Positions 5,499-6,095 of a stretch of DNA of 6,095 nucleotides are shown here, one piece after another. Below the pieces are notes generated by a model, which was given only the letters and a program-made list of their open reading frames with translations, did no database searches and was not told where the DNA came from. Positions within the stretch are counted from its first letter, which is position 1. Every line of letters starts with the position of its first letter. Source of the DNA: CAZYWA01 sp964650975 [NCBI: uncultured bacterium] (GTDB taxonomy: Bacteria > JADJOY01); contig CAZYWA010000484.1 of the NCBI GenBank assembly GCA_964650975.1, forward strand, positions 1 to 6,095, in the 5' to 3' direction. Both the position numbers and the translations under genes were made by a program.

Positions 5499-6095
5499 AT
5501 GAGCCCCTCCCAACGGATCTCGAATGCTCGGCGGTTGAGCGCGCTTGGCCACCCCTTCGGCCTGGCGTGCGGTTTTCTGATCGTAACCGCCTTCGGGGCG
5601 AGCTGTTCCAACGGCTCGTCGGGCTCGTCCGGCGCGGGCGGCGCCGGTGGGACGACCGCAGCGGCCGGCGGAGGACCCGGGGCGGGTGGATCAGGCACCG
5701 GCGTGGGCGGTGGGGGCGCTCCCGGCTCGGGCGGCGCCGGTGTGGGCACGGGCGGCGACGGGGTGTCTGCGGGCGGCACGTTTGGAAGCGGCGCCTCGGG
5801 CGGCTCGCCGTCGGGGGCGGGCGGCCTGGTCGGCGCTGGCGGCGGTCTCGGCGGAGCCGGCGGATCAGCCGTTGGCGGCGAGGGAGGCACGCTTGCCGGC
5901 CTGGGTGGAACCGGAGGCCTCGGTGGCTCGACGAGCAGCGGCGCGGGCGGCTCCGTTGGCACAGGCGGCGCGGGCGGGTCCGTTGGCACAGGCGGTGCGA
6001 CCGGCGCAGGCGGCACCACCAGCGGCGGACCAACCTATCCCTACATCTTCTCGGTCTTCAACGACTCCGCCGCCCTGTCCGACCTCATCATTTAC
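5499..6095 (+). CDS. Secreted, possibly lipid-anchored protein with Gly-rich linker, 3' end beyond window
   Basis: The open frame gives 199 residues up to the window edge. The N-terminus is basic (RRLSALGHPF), followed by a hydrophobic core GLACGFLIVTAFGAS (21-35) and Cys36. This fits a Sec signal with lipoprotein processing at C36, although FGAS-C is a weak lipobox with Gly at -3. Residues 37-178 are almost entirely Gly, Ser, Ala and Thr, a disordered spacer as seen on many myxobacterial exported enzymes. The first structured residues are TYPYIFSVFNDSAALSDLIIY (179-199). Their beta-strand look recalls the start of five-bladed propeller glycosidases such as GH43, but this is a weak resemblance and most of the domain is missing. 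The start at 5499 is the first ATG giving a proper signal. A spacer placing a catalytic domain away from the outer membrane is the likely design. Confidence 0.8.
   Translation, partial: MSPSQRISNARRLSALGHPFGLACGFLIVTAFGASCSNGSSGSSGAGGAGGTTAAAGGGPGAGGSGTGVGGGGAPGSGGAGVGTGGDGVSAGGTFGSGASGGSPSGAGGLVGAGGGLGGAGGSAVGGEGGTLAGLGGTGGLGGSTSSGAGGSVGTGGAGGSVGTGGATGAGGTTSGGPTYPYIFSVFNDSAALSDLIIY
5943..5996 (+). repeat. Two-copy 27-bp tandem repeat in the Gly-rich linker
   Basis: Two adjacent 27-base units (5943-5969 and 5970-5996) differ at two positions by my reading and each encodes AGGSVGTGG. Near identity at the DNA level, not just the protein level, points to a recent slippage duplication in the linker. 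Confidence 0.8.

Noticed and set aside
4351-6033. Long open frame on the minus strand (560 codons) opposite the transporter and secreted-protein genes, and a Pro-rich one at 5486-6019
   Set aside because: The products are Arg/Pro/Gly-rich nonsense caused by high GC on the antisense strand. The plus-strand frames carry clear ABC and export motifs with correct starts.

Overview
The window looks like chromosomal DNA of a high-GC member of the Myxococcota, most likely a Polyangiales/Sorangium-type soil bacterium. This is inferred from the very high GC content, the strong third-position G/C bias in every gene, and the secreted protein at the right end, whose export signal is followed by a long Gly/Ser/Ala-rich linker of the kind common in that group. 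No gene in the window fixes the species.

Layout, left to right. (1) A cytochrome P450 on the minus strand runs off the left edge, so its heme-Cys region is outside the window. It is transcribed divergently from a TetR-family regulator on the plus strand (984-1679). The 54 bp between them hold a perfect 14-bp palindrome that covers the best -10 candidates of both promoters, a textbook arrangement for a TetR repressor controlling itself and its neighbour. (2) Three minus-strand genes converge on tetR: a four-helix DoxX-family membrane protein (3190-3579), a 377-residue soluble Asp-box (BNR) beta-propeller protein (1961-3094), and an 85-residue MoaD/ThiS-like beta-grasp protein ending in Gly-Gly (1704-1961). 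The last two overlap by one base and are probably translationally coupled. (3) On the plus strand, a two-gene ABC-2 exporter of the YadG/YadH type (ATPase 3722-4702, permease 4699-5475, 4-base ATGA overlap). (4) 23 bp further on, the start of a secreted, probably lipid-anchored protein with a 140-residue glycine-rich linker, cut by the right edge just as its folded domain begins.

The P450/TetR pair is a self-contained regulated catabolic or biosynthetic unit. The DoxX/propeller/MoaD-like set looks like one transcription unit, and it is the least explained part of the window: a ubiquitin-like protein ready for C-terminal activation, coupled to a cytosolic propeller of unknown function. YadGH-type transporters move unidentified hydrophobic or glycan-linked substrates. 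The start sites fall into two classes: P450, DoxX, the propeller gene and the MoaD-like gene have clear Shine-Dalgarno sequences, whereas tetR, the ABC ATPase and the secreted protein have none and instead carry a TAnnnT hexamer 5-6 bases before ATG, suggesting leaderless transcripts.

No RNA genes, mobile elements or CRISPR arrays were seen, and no gap without a gene exceeds 150 bp.
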